A DNA stretch of 64,000 nucleotides from Allomyces macrogynus ATCC 38327 (lineage: Eukaryota; Blastocladiomycota; Blastocladiomycetes; Blastocladiales; Blastocladiaceae): assembly GCA_000151295.1 (NCBI GenBank), contig GG745330.1, forward strand, positions 2,009,606-2,073,605. Direction: 5' to 3'. The position numbers were made by a program, and so were the translations under genes. The notes under the pieces are model-generated. The model saw only the letters and a list, made by a program, of their open reading frames with translations. It made no database searches and had not been told where the DNA came from. Below are positions 12,417 through 25,364 of this stretch, piece after piece. Within the stretch, counting starts at the first letter, position 1, and every line of letters starts with the position of its first letter.

Positions 12417-13118
12417 GGCATGACCAGGCTTGGCTGCGATTGTTGTTTATCTTGGCATACCCTCCACGTTGCTTTCGACGTCTCTACCCCCCCCCCCCCC
12501 CCCTACCCAAAAGTTGGGGTCCTTGATTGGTTCGCGTTATTTTTTCTTTTTTTTTTGGTTGTTTGATCGTTTAGATGCCGGACGGATGGGCGCGGTGCGC
12601 TCGACAATACACAACCCATAGACAACGTCGAGCTTCCCTTGCAGCGCAACTCGTTGGCAGCGACGGAGCACTTGCTCTGCGTGCTGCCAGAGCGGCGCGT
12701 TGGTGTCGATCGACTTCGAGATGAGAGCGATGGCGGTGGGTGCCGGATCGGGGCAGTGATGGGAGACTTCAACGTGACCGCGTCGCTTTTGGAACAGCCA
12801 GCAGAGAGCAAGAAGCGGTCGCGGCTGCTCTGCTCTTGTTGCACGCGTCTCCTCCGCGCCATCGCCACCGCCGACCCGATTCTTCCAACCGCGAGCCGTG
12901 CCCTTGGCGCAACCGACTGCCTGCATTCGATTGGCCGCACCCGTTCCTGCACGCCGAGCACGACGAACGAGCGCTTGGGACGTGATCGCACGCAAGCTGC
13001 AGAAGGCTCGATTTCACGACCCCAGCTCCCGTCCCCGTCCCACGAGCCCGCACCGCTCTTTCGGAAACGATTGCCGGCCGCCGTTGCCCGTCCTTGACCC
13101 TTCACGCAGATCGGTGCT
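12417..13118. other. Intergenic region with homopolymer runs
   Basis: A run of about 16 C at 12487-12502 is followed by T-rich runs near 12540-12556. These are likely kinase 3' UTR/terminator sequence followed by the promoter region of the RasGAP gene. No supported coding sequence. Confidence 0.5.
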
Positions 13119-16100
13119 ATGCCGGGGGGACACGTTATCGTCAACCTCTTCGCGCAGCTCGGGAGCGAGGTACTTTGTCATGTCGATACGCGTCGTCTCT
13201 GCCGACGAGCCGGATCTCGGATGCTCATGCTGCACCCACCGCCGGACGTAGCTCCCCGTGGCAGTCTCGACCGGGTCCGGGTCGATTGTCGAGGCCGAAT
13301 TCAGCCCAAACACCAAATCGATTATCAGAACGTTTCGGTCCCTGGCGCCGACGCACACAACAATTCTCGTCAAGAGCACGGTCAATATCTTCAATGACCT
13401 GCAAAAGGTGCGCGTCTATTTTTATTTTTCCGCGCGCAGGCTCGGTCTGATCGGGCGTGGACGTGATGTCAACGCGTTCTTGTCGACTAGCTGCTCGCGA
13501 CGCACGGGCCGAGCACGTCCATTACGGCCAGCTTGATCATTGTGCTGCAGCTTCTCGGTGACATGCTGTTCGCGCGGTGGTACCCGCTCGAGTGCGTACA
13601 ATCGCGTCCACTTTGAATCGCACGAACGTGCGACCCGCGACTTACCGTGTCCAATGACTTCAATATTAGCCAAGAGTCGGTGCTCCCGCTCCCGGCCAGA
13701 CCGCCGGAACCGCTCGACCTCCAAGCCGTGCAAGTTCTGTTTGAGCAATCGCGCAAGCTGCTGCCGCTCGTCGAATCCGCCAGCGCCGCCGTCGACCCAT
13801 ACCGATCGGCCACACGGTACTTCAAGACCGTCTCGCCCGTGACGACGACGGGCATTTTCCAGTCGCGCGACGTGCAAGAGGACCTGGCGCTCGCGTTCCA
13901 CCGCATCACGTTTGCGCTGTCGTTTTCCAACTGGGATTTGATCTATTTCAAGCACGCGCAGCCGTCGCAGCTGCTGCAGAGCGAGTCGACGTCGGCCGAT
14001 GCCGTGAACATCAATGTCCGGCTCGCGTCGTGGCTCGTCTGTAATATCGCGCAGCTGCGCACGTTCTTGGGGGACTTATGTGCCGCGATCCCGGCGGTGC
14101 CAAAGGACCGCCGGTTGGTGCTGTTCACGCTCGCGCATCGCATTATTTGGAACTGGTGCGCGGATCGTTGCGGTCTCTTGCTGATCTCTTCCTTGATCGC
14201 CTATTTGACCACCTATTTCGCTCTAGGATCGACCTCCACTTTGAGTCGATTGCAGCGCTCTTTGGCCCAACGGCCGCACAGCAGCCGGGCCACGTCGACT
14301 TCATTTCACTGCGCGCCGAAATGGCCGCGGTGCTCGACGCGCTGCACAACAGTCTTGAAATCAAGAAAAAGCCGGACGTATGGGGTCTGGCCGTGCTCGT
14401 GCTCTTCTTCTCGCCGGACCCGCTCGGCACCAACTCGCCCTCGCCCTCGATCGCGTCGCGGGACTCGGCGACCATGGACCCGCGGCGGCGCACGTACCTC
14501 GTGGACGTGTTCCGCAAAGCCATCAAGACGCAGCGCAATACCGACGCTGTGCACTTGGTCGTAATGAACATGCTGCGCCTGCAGCTCATGTTTGATTCCC
14601 GGCAAGAGTGGGTGCAAGGGATCGTGGACGAGATTTTGGCGGCCACGTTCTGGGATATCAAGTCGCTCACGAGCGATGCCGAGAAGATGGCCGGGCTCGG
14701 CATCGACTTGAAGATTCATTTGGTCGCGTGCATGGTGCACATTTACGGCGACCGGTTCTTGGACGTGCCACTCGATGGCGTCTCGACCGATGCGGTCGTT
14801 TGGACGTGCCATGCGCTCGTGTACCTGTTGTCGTCGACGGCCGATCGCGAAGAGGGCGGGCGTGTGTGGGCGGCGGCGGCGGGGCTCGTTGGAACACTCC
14901 TGCGGGTACGGTTTCGTGCGTTTCGATTGAAGTTTGGTCGGGGATCGCATCTCACCGACCTTTTGTGGATAGGAGGAGTCCCTGCCGCGCTCCGACACGG
15001 ACCTCAAGGAAAAGGCCAAGGCCAAGCTCAAGCGGTCGAGCAACGAGATCCCCATCATCGACGTGCTTGCCGTCCTGCGCGTGTGTCCGTCGATTCTCGT
15101 CAACAAGACGTGCTGCCAGCAGCTGCACCCGCAATTCGTCAAGGGGTCGCCGCTCGTGCGCAAGGAAATTAGTGCGCTGCTTGTGCAGGCCACTTTGCTC
15201 GACCACGCCGACCTGCAGAATGAGATCCCCAAGATCATCCAAGGCCTGTTGCAAGCTTCGGTCCAGTCCAAGGACGCGTCGCTTCAAGTCGCGACATTGC
15301 AACTCATCACGGACGTGTTTCAGCGGCAGGAGGGGCTGGCCATTTCGAAACTCGATTGGGCGACGGTGCACCGCGACCTCGAGTCGGCGCTGCTCACGCT
15401 GCTGCTGACGCAGGACTCGGCCGTGATCAATTGCTCGCTCAAGTGCATCGAGCAGGTCATGCGCTGGAACATGCTGACGGGGCTCTACTACTTTTCCGAC
15501 CGGCATAATTACGCGCCCTACGCGACCATGATTCGTGGGTATTCGTTTGAAGTGTTTCGGTCGGTCTTGACCAAGATGCGGCCCACGCCGCAGATTCAGC
15601 AGGCTTTGACCATGGGTACGTCGTTCTGGCTCTGCTTTGACACGTGGCGGAGAATGGGCCACTGACATGTGTGACTCCTTTTCCGTAGTCTTGGCCCAGC
15701 TGCAGGCCGCCAAGGACCTCGATCGCACGCCCTACCTGTGCTTTTTGATTGCCGCGCCGCATCTGCCCGGATCGGACCTGCTGGCGCGCGGCCTCGAAAT
15801 GCGTGGCCGCATCAACTCGATTTTGCCGTTTGCGCTCGGGTACATTCACCGCAACAACCTCGGGCAAGTGTTTGGGTGCATGGCCGACGTCTTTGCCGAG
15901 TGCGACTCGCAGTCGCTCACCAAGTTGCTGGCGACGCTGGGACAAAGCGTACGTTTTCGCGTCGCATGCCGCCGGCAAGCGACCTCACTGAACTCACATC
16001 GGCGATTGGATCCCGTAGAAGGCCGAGCTGTCTGAGAACCTCGAGCCCGTGGCCGTGAACGCGGCGCCGCACGTCAAGACGCAAGCGCACGCGCAATCCT

Positions 16101-19100
16101 ATTTCGCGTTCCTGCTCACCAACAAGGACCGCATTTGGTGGACGACCGACTTGCTCGACGGCGTCATGCCGCTCATTGCGCGGTATATTGGCCAAAAGGA
16201 GATGCAGTCGCTCAGCTACGAGCTGCTGACCTCGCTGTGCCGGTTCCCGCAACTCTTCACGCCGCGCAACCGCGCGGGCCAAATGGCGCTCAACGACCTG
16301 GTCGCGTGGATCTTGGAGCGCGACGACGTGGCCGCGCGCGCGCTCGCGTTCATGCCGTTCCGCAATTACTTGCTGCACGCGTCGCGGAAGCGAATTCCCG
16401 CACCGGCGCTGCTCGCGCGCACGGCCAACGAGCTCCCGCCGGCACTGTCGCTGAATGCCCTGTTTACAGACAAGGTCGTGGCAGCGCTCAACGATACGGC
16501 GAGTTCGGCGGATATTGATGACGTCGCGTCGGTCCTGTTTGCGTTTGCCGCGGAACAGGCGCGCGTGCTGGATCTCGTCAAGTGGGTGCTCGGGCGCGAA
16601 GTCGGCGGGACCGAGTCGGAGAACACGCTCTTGCGCAACAATACGCTCGCGAGCAAAATGACCGTGTTCGCACTCAAGCAGCTCGGTGAAGACTACTGGG
16701 CGCGCGCGATCGAGTCGGTGACCAAGTTGCCCGATATGGACCTCGAAGTCGATCCGACCAAGGTGCCCGACTCCGAAACGCGCAAGAAGCGGTTGCAAGT
16801 GCTCGGCGATACGTGCCGCACCGTGCTCAACGGGATTCTCGAGTCGGTGAACGACATGCCGGGCGCCGTGCGATACATTTGTTCGCTGATCGAGGACTTG
16901 ACGGCGCGCCGGTTCCCGAACGCCCGGCTCGTCGGGGTCGGGAACCTCATGTTCTTGCGGCAGCTGTGCCCGGCTATCATTTCGGCGCCAAGCGCGCTCA
17001 ATCTTCGTGGGCGCACGCTGGTAGCCAAGGTCATCCAGGTTCGCTATCGTTGTTCATTGCAAGCGCGTTGCCCTTATCCGTCACTGACCTCCGGTTTCCC
17101 TGAACGGATCAGAACATTGTGAACGGCGTGCAATTCGGCGGCAAGGAAGAATACCTGTGCTCGCTGAACCTGCTCGTTGCCGAGTTTATGCCGCACGTGC
17201 AGTCCTTCCTCGCCAAGGTGTGCGCGCTCGCGTCGCCGACGACGCCCATCATCACGGGCGTCCCTGAGAAACCGTGCATCACAATGGCCTCGTTCCGGTT
17301 CCACCAGCTGCTCGTGCAGCGGCGCGACATGATTGTGGCCGCGCTCGGCAAACATGATCGCACCGGGTTTGTGGTCGGGCTCAACTCTCTCTTGCCGTGC
17401 ACGGATCAGCCGATGGGGCACCCGCTTGAGGCGAACCAGCTGCCGGAAGTGTTCTTGAAACAGGACGTGTTCTTGCCGGGGACCGGGTTCTGGTTTTACC
17501 AGTGCGGGTTGTACAAGGTATTTCGTGTCCCTTCGCCCTCAAACTGCGTGGACATGTCGCTCACCAAAATTCTTCCTAACTTCTTTTGCAGGGCTGCGAG
17601 CCGGCGTTTTGTCTCGTTCTCTCACGGCTTCCCTCTGATCAGCCCACAGCCAATTTGCTCGCGTCCATGTTCCAGGTTCGTCGATAGCGCCCATTATAGC
17701 GCGCTCGCCCTACGTTCGCCAACTGACGTTGTCGCTGCTCTAGATCATTCGCCATGGACCGAGCGTCCCGTTCCACCTGGTCGTCGACGCGACGTTCACG
17801 CCGCAAGGGCTGACGCAGCAGATCATCAAGCTCATCACCGAGATCCTGCTTGCCAGCGGCCCGGTCCTCGAGAATCTGATTGTCGCGCACTGCCCGGCGT
17901 CGCTCTTGCCGCACCTCACGTCGCGCAACCTGTTCCTCGTACAGACCATGTCGCAGATCCAAGAACTGATCCCGGACGCCGACCTGCCGCGATTCACGAC
18001 CGACCTCATGACCAACCGGCGCAGCGACTTGGCAGTGGCCATCACCTGCCCCGAAGGCACATTGCGCATTGGCCAAGAGCACCTGCACCTGATTTCGAGG
18101 TCCGGGTTACAGGAAGTGCACGATTTCTTCCACATCACGGAAATCGCGTTTTTGATGAACGACCAGGAACTCGATATTTGTGTGCCCAAGTCCAATTCGA
18201 TCGTGGTAGTCAAGACCCAGGCCGACGCCGTTCATGCAGAACTGCAAAAGATGCACATGGAGTCGCAGTTCCCTGCTATGGAGACGTGTTCTCTCGGGAC
18301 CATTGAGCGCGAAGCGCGAATTCGCGCGCTCTTGTCGCTCGTTTCAGTACTGCGGTCCGAGGACGCGTCGACGGCGAGTTACCGGATCGCCGATAACGTC
18401 ACGCCGCTCCAAGTGGATGAATTGTGCGCGCATTTGGTGCTGTCCATGTCGGTCCAGGAAAAGCTCGGGTGCCTCGACGCGCTGCGCGAGTTGATTGCGC
18501 AGGCGACGGATCGCGCGTCGTGGGCGCAACTCGTGGCGCGGACGCTCGTCTTGCTTTCCGTGGCCGACAAGATGGTACGCTTTTGGACGGCCCTTTGCGT
18601 TGTTTCTTTGCCCCTTTTGCTTATCCACTAGACTTTTCCTTCATAATAGACGGCTCATGTCGCGGAGAGGACGGTTGCGACGTTTGCGGACCCGCGGGCC
18701 GTCAAGGACGCCCTGTTGACGCTCTTGGACTCGTACGCGGGTACCGACCTCGAGTACGTCCCCATTTCTCTTTAATTGTCGGATTGATATCTATTGCTCA
18801 CGATGTTGCGCCCTGCAGGTATATCGTGAAGCAATGCACGCTCGACTACGTTCGACACCTGACGACGGTCATTGCCAATGGTACAAACCTGCTTTGCGCT
18901 CTTTGCCCGCTTCTCGGCACGCAAGTGACACTCTACCCCTTTAATCTAGTCCACCTCCGGTTCCTCGCTTCGCTCAAGGAAAGTCTTGCCAGCACCGACG
19001 CGCGCACGCGCAACATCTTGCGCAACACGCGGCTCCTGCTCGCGTCGATTTGGAACAAATCGCCAAAGTGGATCGCGTCGCACCCGGACCTGTTTTGGGC

Positions 19101-20496
19101 GCTACACGTGGCCAGCAAGTGTGGACTGCCCGGGTCGGTCGTGCGCGAGATCGAGTGGTTCCTGTGGAGCGACAAGGCCAAGGCGGTGCCCGGCGGCGGC
19201 GTGGCCGGAACGGTGGCCATGGACGCCGTCATCGCCAATGGCAGCACGTCGCCGGACCTGTCGGCCCAAGTGACGAGACTGTGCCTCGACCATATGCGCA
19301 CCAACTGCGCCGCCACGATCCCGTCGCTCGAACTCTTGAGCGATATTTGCCCGACCTTGACGCGCGAGATCATTGATGCGGCGCTGAACGTGGTCGCGTG
19401 CACGAACCAGGGCGACCCGCCCGTGCGCGCCGTTGACAGTCTGGCCGCGCTCCTCAAGAAACCGTTTGATCCGGTGGCCGTTGGGCCCGTCCTGCGGTCG
19501 CTGGTCCTCCTCGGGCTCGTTTTGATTGGGCTCTGGGGTAACCAGGAGCGGCTTGTGCAGTCGGCGATCCAGTACTTGGACGTGGTCCTCGACCGGCTCG
19601 CCGAGCATAAGGACACGGTCCTCGGCAATTCCGGTGTGCTCGTGCCGCCGCCCGCGGCCCTGACCGCGGTCCTTAACAAGGGTTTCGGCGTGTCGTGCGA
19701 GACCAACATGTCAATCGCGGCGGGCGCGATGCTGCGGCATGTGCACGATAAGGCGCAGGTGCTCGGGATCGTGCGGCGTATCCTGCAACTGTCGGGCATC
19801 CCCGTGCCCAATGCGACCGCATCCACCTCGTCGGCCGACGTGTCCGAAACGCCCTGGCTGACTGTGGCCAAGTCCAAGTCGACGATGCGGTTCGACAATC
19901 TGCCCGTGCCGCGGTCCACGTCCAAGCTCAGTGCGGGTCCGGCCGTCCCGATCCCGGACAATGCCGCGGGCCTGATCTTCCCGGTGCTCGTGGACGAGGC
20001 CGCGTGCCAGCAACTGTTCCCGACGCAGAGCCCGTCTGAGATTTTGGCGTCGCTCGAAATGGTGGCGAACTCGCAGATCATGCTGCTCGCGTACGCGATG
20101 CAGGACTTGGACGCGGCCAACGGGCGCGCTCACCAGGAGTGGGTGTTTTTGGTGATTGAGGCCATGCACCGCCAGGCGCCCGGCATCTTCCCCATTTTTG
20201 TGGATCCGATCGCATCGACCGTTGAGCGGTGCCTCGCGAATAATTCAAGCACCGAGGTCTTGCAGCGCGCGTGCGCGCAGCTGACCAAGCTCGCCGAGGA
20301 CCACTCGATCGTTGCCAAGGCGCGCGCGCTGCGTGCGGCCAACAATACGCTCGCGTCGGCGCTGGCCGGAATGGAATTCCCGGCGCTCATCCCGGGGAAA
20401 CCGGTCGCGGTGCCGACGCCCGAGCAGGCGCGCGAGATTCTCGCGGGGGTTGTGGCCAATTTGGCGGCGATGGGAGCAGACTTGAAGTCGAACTGA
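13119..20496 (+). CDS. Neurofibromin/IRA-family Ras GTPase-activating protein
   Basis: I reconstruct 14 exons: 13119-13169, 13252-13407, 13491-13595, 13677-14155, 14227-14905, 14973-15615, 15689-15948, 16019-17038, 17113-17517, 17592-17675, 17744-18574, 18650-18753, 18819-18880 and 18950-20496. All introns are GT-AG, 65-83 bp, and the frame is kept for about 2,141 residues. The first 800 residues resemble the neurofibromin N-terminal helical repeats (AFW/IWNW, FRKAIKT regions). The RasGAP domain includes the arginine finger in TLLRNNTLASK (Arg about 997) and FLRQLCPAIIS. The Sec14-PH region follows (GFWFYQCGLYKG, VPFHLVVDATFTPQG, SGLQEVHDFFHITEI). A long helical C-terminal half ends at a TGA. 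The protein switches off Ras by stimulating GTP hydrolysis. Neurofibromin is around 2,800 residues, so this copy is shorter. No internal frame breaks. Confidence 0.9.
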
Positions 20497-20661
20497 GCCC
20501 GAGGAGAATGTGCTGAAGAGAGACGACTGGGATAGGAGGGACGCGGTAGTCAAAGTACATGCATATAGCAAACAAGCTGGTCAGACCCAATTTTCAATGC
20601 GCAATAAAAATGGGAGCTCTACTTAGGCAACACTTGACATCCAGCCACGTCCAAGTCGTCC

Positions 20662-22411
20662 TCAAGTGGCTTCTTCTCCTCCTCCCCTCCAGGTTTCCGC
20701 CAGCAGTCGCGATCCACCTCCACCGCCAGCGGGCTCCGGTCGTTCCGTCAACGCCCTTCGTGGCCCTGATCCTGGCAAGTCGTCGCGGTGGAACGACGAG
20801 CTCACGCTGCGCCATGCATCGTCGACCTCGTCGTCGTCCGACGCGTCAAAGTGGTGCGACCGCACGTCCAACGACGGCAGTTGCGGGCTCGACCGCTGCG
20901 CGCCAGTACTGCGCTCGGACTTGGTCGCACCGCTCAACGGCGCCACCGACGCCGGTGGAGACGCTGGCGGGGGTGATACTGGTGGAGGCGGCATCGGCAC
21001 AGGTCGCGGTATCGCTTCCGCACGAATCCCCACCGTACTGCCCCCCGCAGCACCACCCTCGGAAATCGGCCGGCTCCTCTGCGAGCTCGCGTCGGCGCGC
21101 GACTCCACAACCGAGGGCCCTGAGTACTGCGACGCTCCGGACACGGCAATGCCATTCGACGAGATGGGCGACAATGGCACGCTGCCCCTCGAATCCACCG
21201 TGCGTGACGGGTTCTCGGCAAAGATCGAGACGCGGCGGTCGCGCAATCGTGGGGGTAAATCCACGCGGTCGAGGGCCGAGACCGAGGCGACCAAGTGGTT
21301 CGGGTTCAGGAACTGCGCGGCCGAATGAGCGGTCATGGACGCCACGGCGGCGACCCGGTGCGGGTTGATCCCGAGCGACTGGCCCATTTTCTCTGCGCGC
21401 GCATAGCGTAGGACCGCGCTCTTCTTAGAGTGCACCGAGTCTTGGTCCCCGCCGCTTGGTCCCCACCGCCGCCGCGACCGCCGGTGCCGCCGTGCGTGCC
21501 GCGCACGGGCGAGGTCTTATCAGCGGGGTCGCCGGCGCGCGTGCGGCGGGCCGCGCCATGGTGAGTTTGCGGAGCACAAAGTAGCGCCGCGCGGCCGACT
21601 CGAAGAAGAGGGGGAGTGTGGCCGAGACGGCGGTCGCGAGGAAAAACACGCTCAGGCAGGGCGTCAGGCTCTCTTCGCGGTCGAGCGAGAAGAGAATGCC
21701 CCATTCGATGACAAACGCCGAGACGACGGTGGCACGAACGGGAGGTGCACGCGTGTGCGCAGTCGCAGAGTTGTTGCAGCCAGCACGGTCGCATTGATTT
21801 GGTGGAAACTGGTCTGGCATAGGGGGGAGAGAATGGGGCAACGTTGGAGATTAGCCGTTCAAACCGGACTTCGAGAACGCTGATATCGTTCGTCTGGTAC
21901 CACCGCACCGCATCCAAGACAATCGTCACGGCGCACGACAGCGCCACATGGAATAGCGCAACTCGTCGGTGTGCGACGTGAACGTGTACATGAAATAATG
22001 CCGCGGCCGGCGCAGGAGCTCCTGCACGGGCCGCCCGCAGCACGTGCGGTCGCCGGGTTTCGGGCGCTTGGGCGCGGGTCTGGGATCGTTCGGCGCGGCG
22101 GGTGGTTGACCGAGAAGCGGCTCGGTGGCTGGAACTGCCGTGATGGGCGTTTGCGCCGAGAGCGGCGCGGGCAGCGTCGGGATCGGCGACGGCGATGGGC
22201 TTGACACGACATGTGGCATCGTCAGCACCGGGGGTGGGAGCGGTGGAAGCGGAGGTGGTGGTGGCGGCGGCATGGGTGAGTTGTGCGGGGCATCGAAATC
22301 GCGGTCGATCGTCTCCGCCTGTCGTCGTTTCCAGAAGACTGCTGACTGCGCCTGTCGTCGTTTCCACCCAAAAGACAACGCATCACCAATGCGGACACTG
22401 TCACAATGCAT
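20662..22411 (-). CDS. Unrecognised gene for a probable membrane protein, splicing unresolved
   Basis: Three minus-strand coding stretches look real but do not join simply. The 5' piece (22411-21930, alternative ATG at 22273) is Pro-rich (MPPPPPPPLPPLPPP) and ends near HYFMYTFTSHTDELRYSMW. A middle stretch (about 21,940-21,500) gives hydrophobic segments such as VALFHVALSCAVTIVLDAV, VVSAFVIEWGILFSL and LSVFFLATAVSATLPLFF, likely two or three membrane helices. The last piece (about 21,435-20,662) is a polar, Ser/Pro-rich tail ending at a stop. GCTAATC near 21,855 could be a branch point. One-base frame changes between stretches mean short introns, sequence errors or decay. I do not recognise the family. 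Confidence 0.35.
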
Positions 22412-22441
22412 TGAGAATCGATCAATTATAACATTAACATT

Positions 22442-24301
22442 TCAAAGAGCCGCCAGCTTCTGCTCCACTTCTGCAATCAACTGGTGCATGGCCTCACGCT
22501 CTTCGGATTCCAGTTTGCCTGCCGCTTTTTCTTGCTCGGCGCGCTTGGCCCACATGCCGTGGGTGATGTGCTCGTTGTTCTTCACAAATCCGTCAAATGA
22601 CGGATGCTGTTCCCCAATCCCGGCTGACGCCAGCTTCGCCTTCATCGCCTCATGCCGCCGATTGTGATCGTGAGCAATTTCCTGGTTGTCGTTGTTGAAG
22701 TCATCCTTGCGCTGCTTCCATCGCTGCTCGGAAACCGCCAGCTTTTGTTTCAATTCGGATCGCTGTTTCTCCAGTTGCAGTTTTTGCAGACGCTTGATCT
22801 CAGCCTCGGCAATCGGCATGGCATCGGCGCGCCGCTTGGCCAATTCGTCATCGGCAATCCGCTTGGCTTCCGCCGCTTTCTGCGCATCCATCTCGTCGCG
22901 CAGCTTCTTGGCGTCCTTGTCCCACTTGGGCATCGTGTCCTTGACACGGTCATCGACTCGCAGCCGCGTGAGCAGACCGGCGTGACCGAGCAATACAGCC
23001 GGCCGAATCGCAGCCGACTCGTTGACCGACGGGTCGACAAGCGGCTGCTGGGTAAGCGCCTCGAGTGCCTCGTCGCCGAGGCCGGCGCGAATCATGTCGG
23101 CGAGCAGGTGCGACACGAGCACAGCCTTGACCGCCTTGGGCACAAACAAGTGGTCACGAATTGCGGCGTAAGCCCACGCCGCGCCGTGCTTGACGACGAG
23201 TTCTGGCAGCGCAACAATGAGCGCAGCGACAATATGCGCGGTAATGGTCGTGCGCTGGTCGTTGGTGCGCCACGCCATGTAGACGAGCGGGTAGAGGTCA
23301 AAGATGCACGGCGACTTGGCGCGGCCGTGCAGGTAGGCCATGATGCGCAACATGTCCGTGAACATGACGACGCCGCGGTTCGTGATCACGTCGCCGCAGT
23401 AGACTTCCTGCGTGCGCGTCGTGTGCGTCTTGGGCATCTTGGCTTCGGTGCCCGTCAGGTCAAGCCGGTTTGCGTAGTCGACGAGCGCAAACAGGAGTGC
23501 CTGCACGTCCTCGGGTAAGGGGTCCGACTTCTTGCTGTCGACCGCGTCGAGCATCGCAAAAATATCAGCGACCAAGTTGATCTTTTCCGGGTCCGACGGC
23601 GCCACAAACTCATCGTCGAGCTTGGACTGATTCTGTTCGGCAGCCTTTGCAGCCTTTGCAGCAGCCGCACGGGCGATGAGATAGTCGCGGTGCGGCCGCT
23701 TGCGCGGGATCCCCATGGTCAGCTCGCGACGCTTCGCGACGTCGAGCCCATCGACGAGCACGCGCAGCGGGAACCGGTCGAGCAGCGGTGACTGCGCCGG
23801 GTCGAGAAACACTTCATTCGACGCGCCCACGGCGAAGTGCAGAGGCACCGCCTGCGAGATGGGCCCGTTCACAAAGATGCGCTCGTTCAGGATACTGAGC
23901 AGAATCGAGAGCACGTTGCGGCTCGCCTTGAAAATCTCGTCGAGGAAGACGAGCTGTCCCGTCGGCAGCATGCCCTTGGTGTTGACGGAAATCTGTGACT
24001 TGGTCTTGAGCAATTCCAAGTCGACGGGGCCGACGAGAGTCTCGGGCGAAATCGAAGCGTGCAGCACGTTCTTGTAGTTGGTAGCCTCGACGCGGTTGAA
24101 GAGGTCGGTCACGACCTTGGACTTGGCGGTGCCGGGCGGGCCAAGCACGAGCACGTTCTGGCCCGTCAGCAAGCCCAGCAGCAGCACGCGGATGCACTCG
24201 TCGCGATCAACGAGACCGTCGTTGAGCACATCGATCACCTTCTTGGCCTTGGCGTGAACGGGCGGCGGCGACGGCAGCGGCGTGCCGGTCGTCGACGACA
24301 T
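22442..24301 (-). CDS. RavA/MoxR-type AAA+ ATPase
   Basis: The start is the ATG at 24301-24299 (MSSTTGTPL); the frame is open further upstream but only from a GTG. The 619-residue intronless protein has Walker A GPPGTAKS (54-61), Walker B LVFLDEI (117-123), sensor-1 GASNEV (about 159-164) and the arginine-finger region LLDRFPLR (about 173-180). The ISPETLVGPVDLELL and SILNERIF stretches match the MoxR/RavA branch. Residues about 480-619 form a long charged coiled coil (KRIADDELAKRRADAMPI onward). Bacterial RavA works as a hexameric chaperone-like remodeller with a VWA-domain partner; no VWA gene is adjacent here. Its role in this organism is unknown. MoxR proteins are mainly bacterial, and the lack of introns beside intron-rich neighbours is compatible with transfer. 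Confidence 0.8.
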   Translation of the reverse strand: MSSTTGTPLPSPPPVHAKAKKVIDVLNDGLVDRDECIRVLLLGLLTGQNVLVLGPPGTAKSKVVTDLFNRVEATNYKNVLHASISPETLVGPVDLELLKTKSQISVNTKGMLPTGQLVFLDEIFKASRNVLSILLSILNERIFVNGPISQAVPLHFAVGASNEVFLDPAQSPLLDRFPLRVLVDGLDVAKRRELTMGIPRKRPHRDYLIARAAAAKAAKAAEQNQSKLDDEFVAPSDPEKINLVADIFAMLDAVDSKKSDPLPEDVQALLFALVDYANRLDLTGTEAKMPKTHTTRTQEVYCGDVITNRGVVMFTDMLRIMAYLHGRAKSPCIFDLYPLVYMAWRTNDQRTTITAHIVAALIVALPELVVKHGAAWAYAAIRDHLFVPKAVKAVLVSHLLADMIRAGLGDEALEALTQQPLVDPSVNESAAIRPAVLLGHAGLLTRLRVDDRVKDTMPKWDKDAKKLRDEMDAQKAAEAKRIADDELAKRRADAMPIAEAEIKRLQKLQLEKQRSELKQKLAVSEQRWKQRKDDFNNDNQEIAHDHNRRHEAMKAKLASAGIGEQHPSFDGFVKNNEHITHGMWAKRAEQEKAAGKLESEEREAMHQLIAEVEQKLAAL

Positions 24302-25364
24302 GATGTCGAGGGTGGAGGGTCGAGGAGGGTGAAGGGTAGAGAGCACTCGTCTGTTGTTTCGCTGTCGGGTGGGTGTCGGTACTTATTTCACTCGGAAGGG
24401 TCGTCCGTCTTCCTGTCGGTCCGCTCGAATCGCAACAACTTGCATGCTGGCGAGCCCTGGGGCTGAGGCAAGAGTATACTTTCTTGGCGGAGCTTGCGAG
24501 GGTGCATCGGCGGGCGAAGCAATCCGCGCGACCGCAGCGTAGAAGGAATGGCGGGCGCGCGGTCGAAGGGGACCAGGCAATCGCGAACGGCGCGACGAGG
24601 AACAAAGGAAGGCTTGTCGGGTTTCGTGATTGGTGGAGAAATGATGTTGAGTTCCGGCCCGGCCGAGCCTGTACGGCTGGGCCTTCGTGCGTGCGCAGAT
24701 CGCCTCCTTGAGCACCGCCGAAATTTGCAGCGTGGCTCACCCGTGTGGTCGAATCACATCCCCTGATGTCGGATTCTCAGCCCGGCGCCCTTTGTCTCGG
24801 ATGCGCTTGCGCGGATCATCTGGTTGCGTTGGGCGAAGCACGCAGACAGCGACGATTGTGGCGTGTGGGCGGCGGCAAACCCTTCTCTGCTGTTTCTTCC
24901 TGGTTGCGGTGCCCCCGTTGTCAGCCTCGCTGTCCGGCTGATCGCGCACGCGCTGGATGCGCAAAACGTGCAACTTGCAACTCACCGATGAGCGATGCCG
25001 AACTGACAACCAACAAGGGACGAGACATGCCAACTGCCAACACGACCAGCAAGGACCCTTCTCTTCACTCGACAAATACTCGCCGGGCCACCCGCGACCC
25101 CACCACCCCCGGTCGAGCACGGCTACGCACGGCCACCATCAACCTCGCGCTGCCAGCGCAAATCTTCGCTCTCGAGTCGCTCGTTGCCAATTCCCCAGGC
25201 CATTGACGACCGACCCGTCAGCAATCCGTCACTCTCATCGACCCAGACGCTCGACGCGTTTCTGACGCTCGCACGCTGCGTGCGTCGCTCCTGACGCTCG
25301 AACCGGCATTGAACCGGCACAATACCCATTTGTGGACGAGCGCTTTCGATCAATTTTGCTCGGC
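24302..25364. promoter_or_regulatory. Divergent intergenic region
   Basis: About 1.06 kb lie between the divergent starts of the AAA+ ATPase and the giant gene. No coding sequence with support and no notable repeat were seen. Confidence 0.45.

Noticed and set aside
13258..13407. Start of the RasGAP gene at 13258
   Set aside because: That codon is GTG and is preceded by an in-frame stop. The exon is better read from an acceptor at 13251, with the ATG in an upstream exon at 13119.
13119..20496. CNOT1-like scaffold for the long helical protein
   Set aside because: The arginine-finger motif, the FLR...PAI motif and the Sec14-PH region identify it as neurofibromin/IRA instead.
24302..24346. Longer N-terminus for the AAA+ ATPase
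   Set aside because: The upstream codon is GTG; the first ATG is at 24301.
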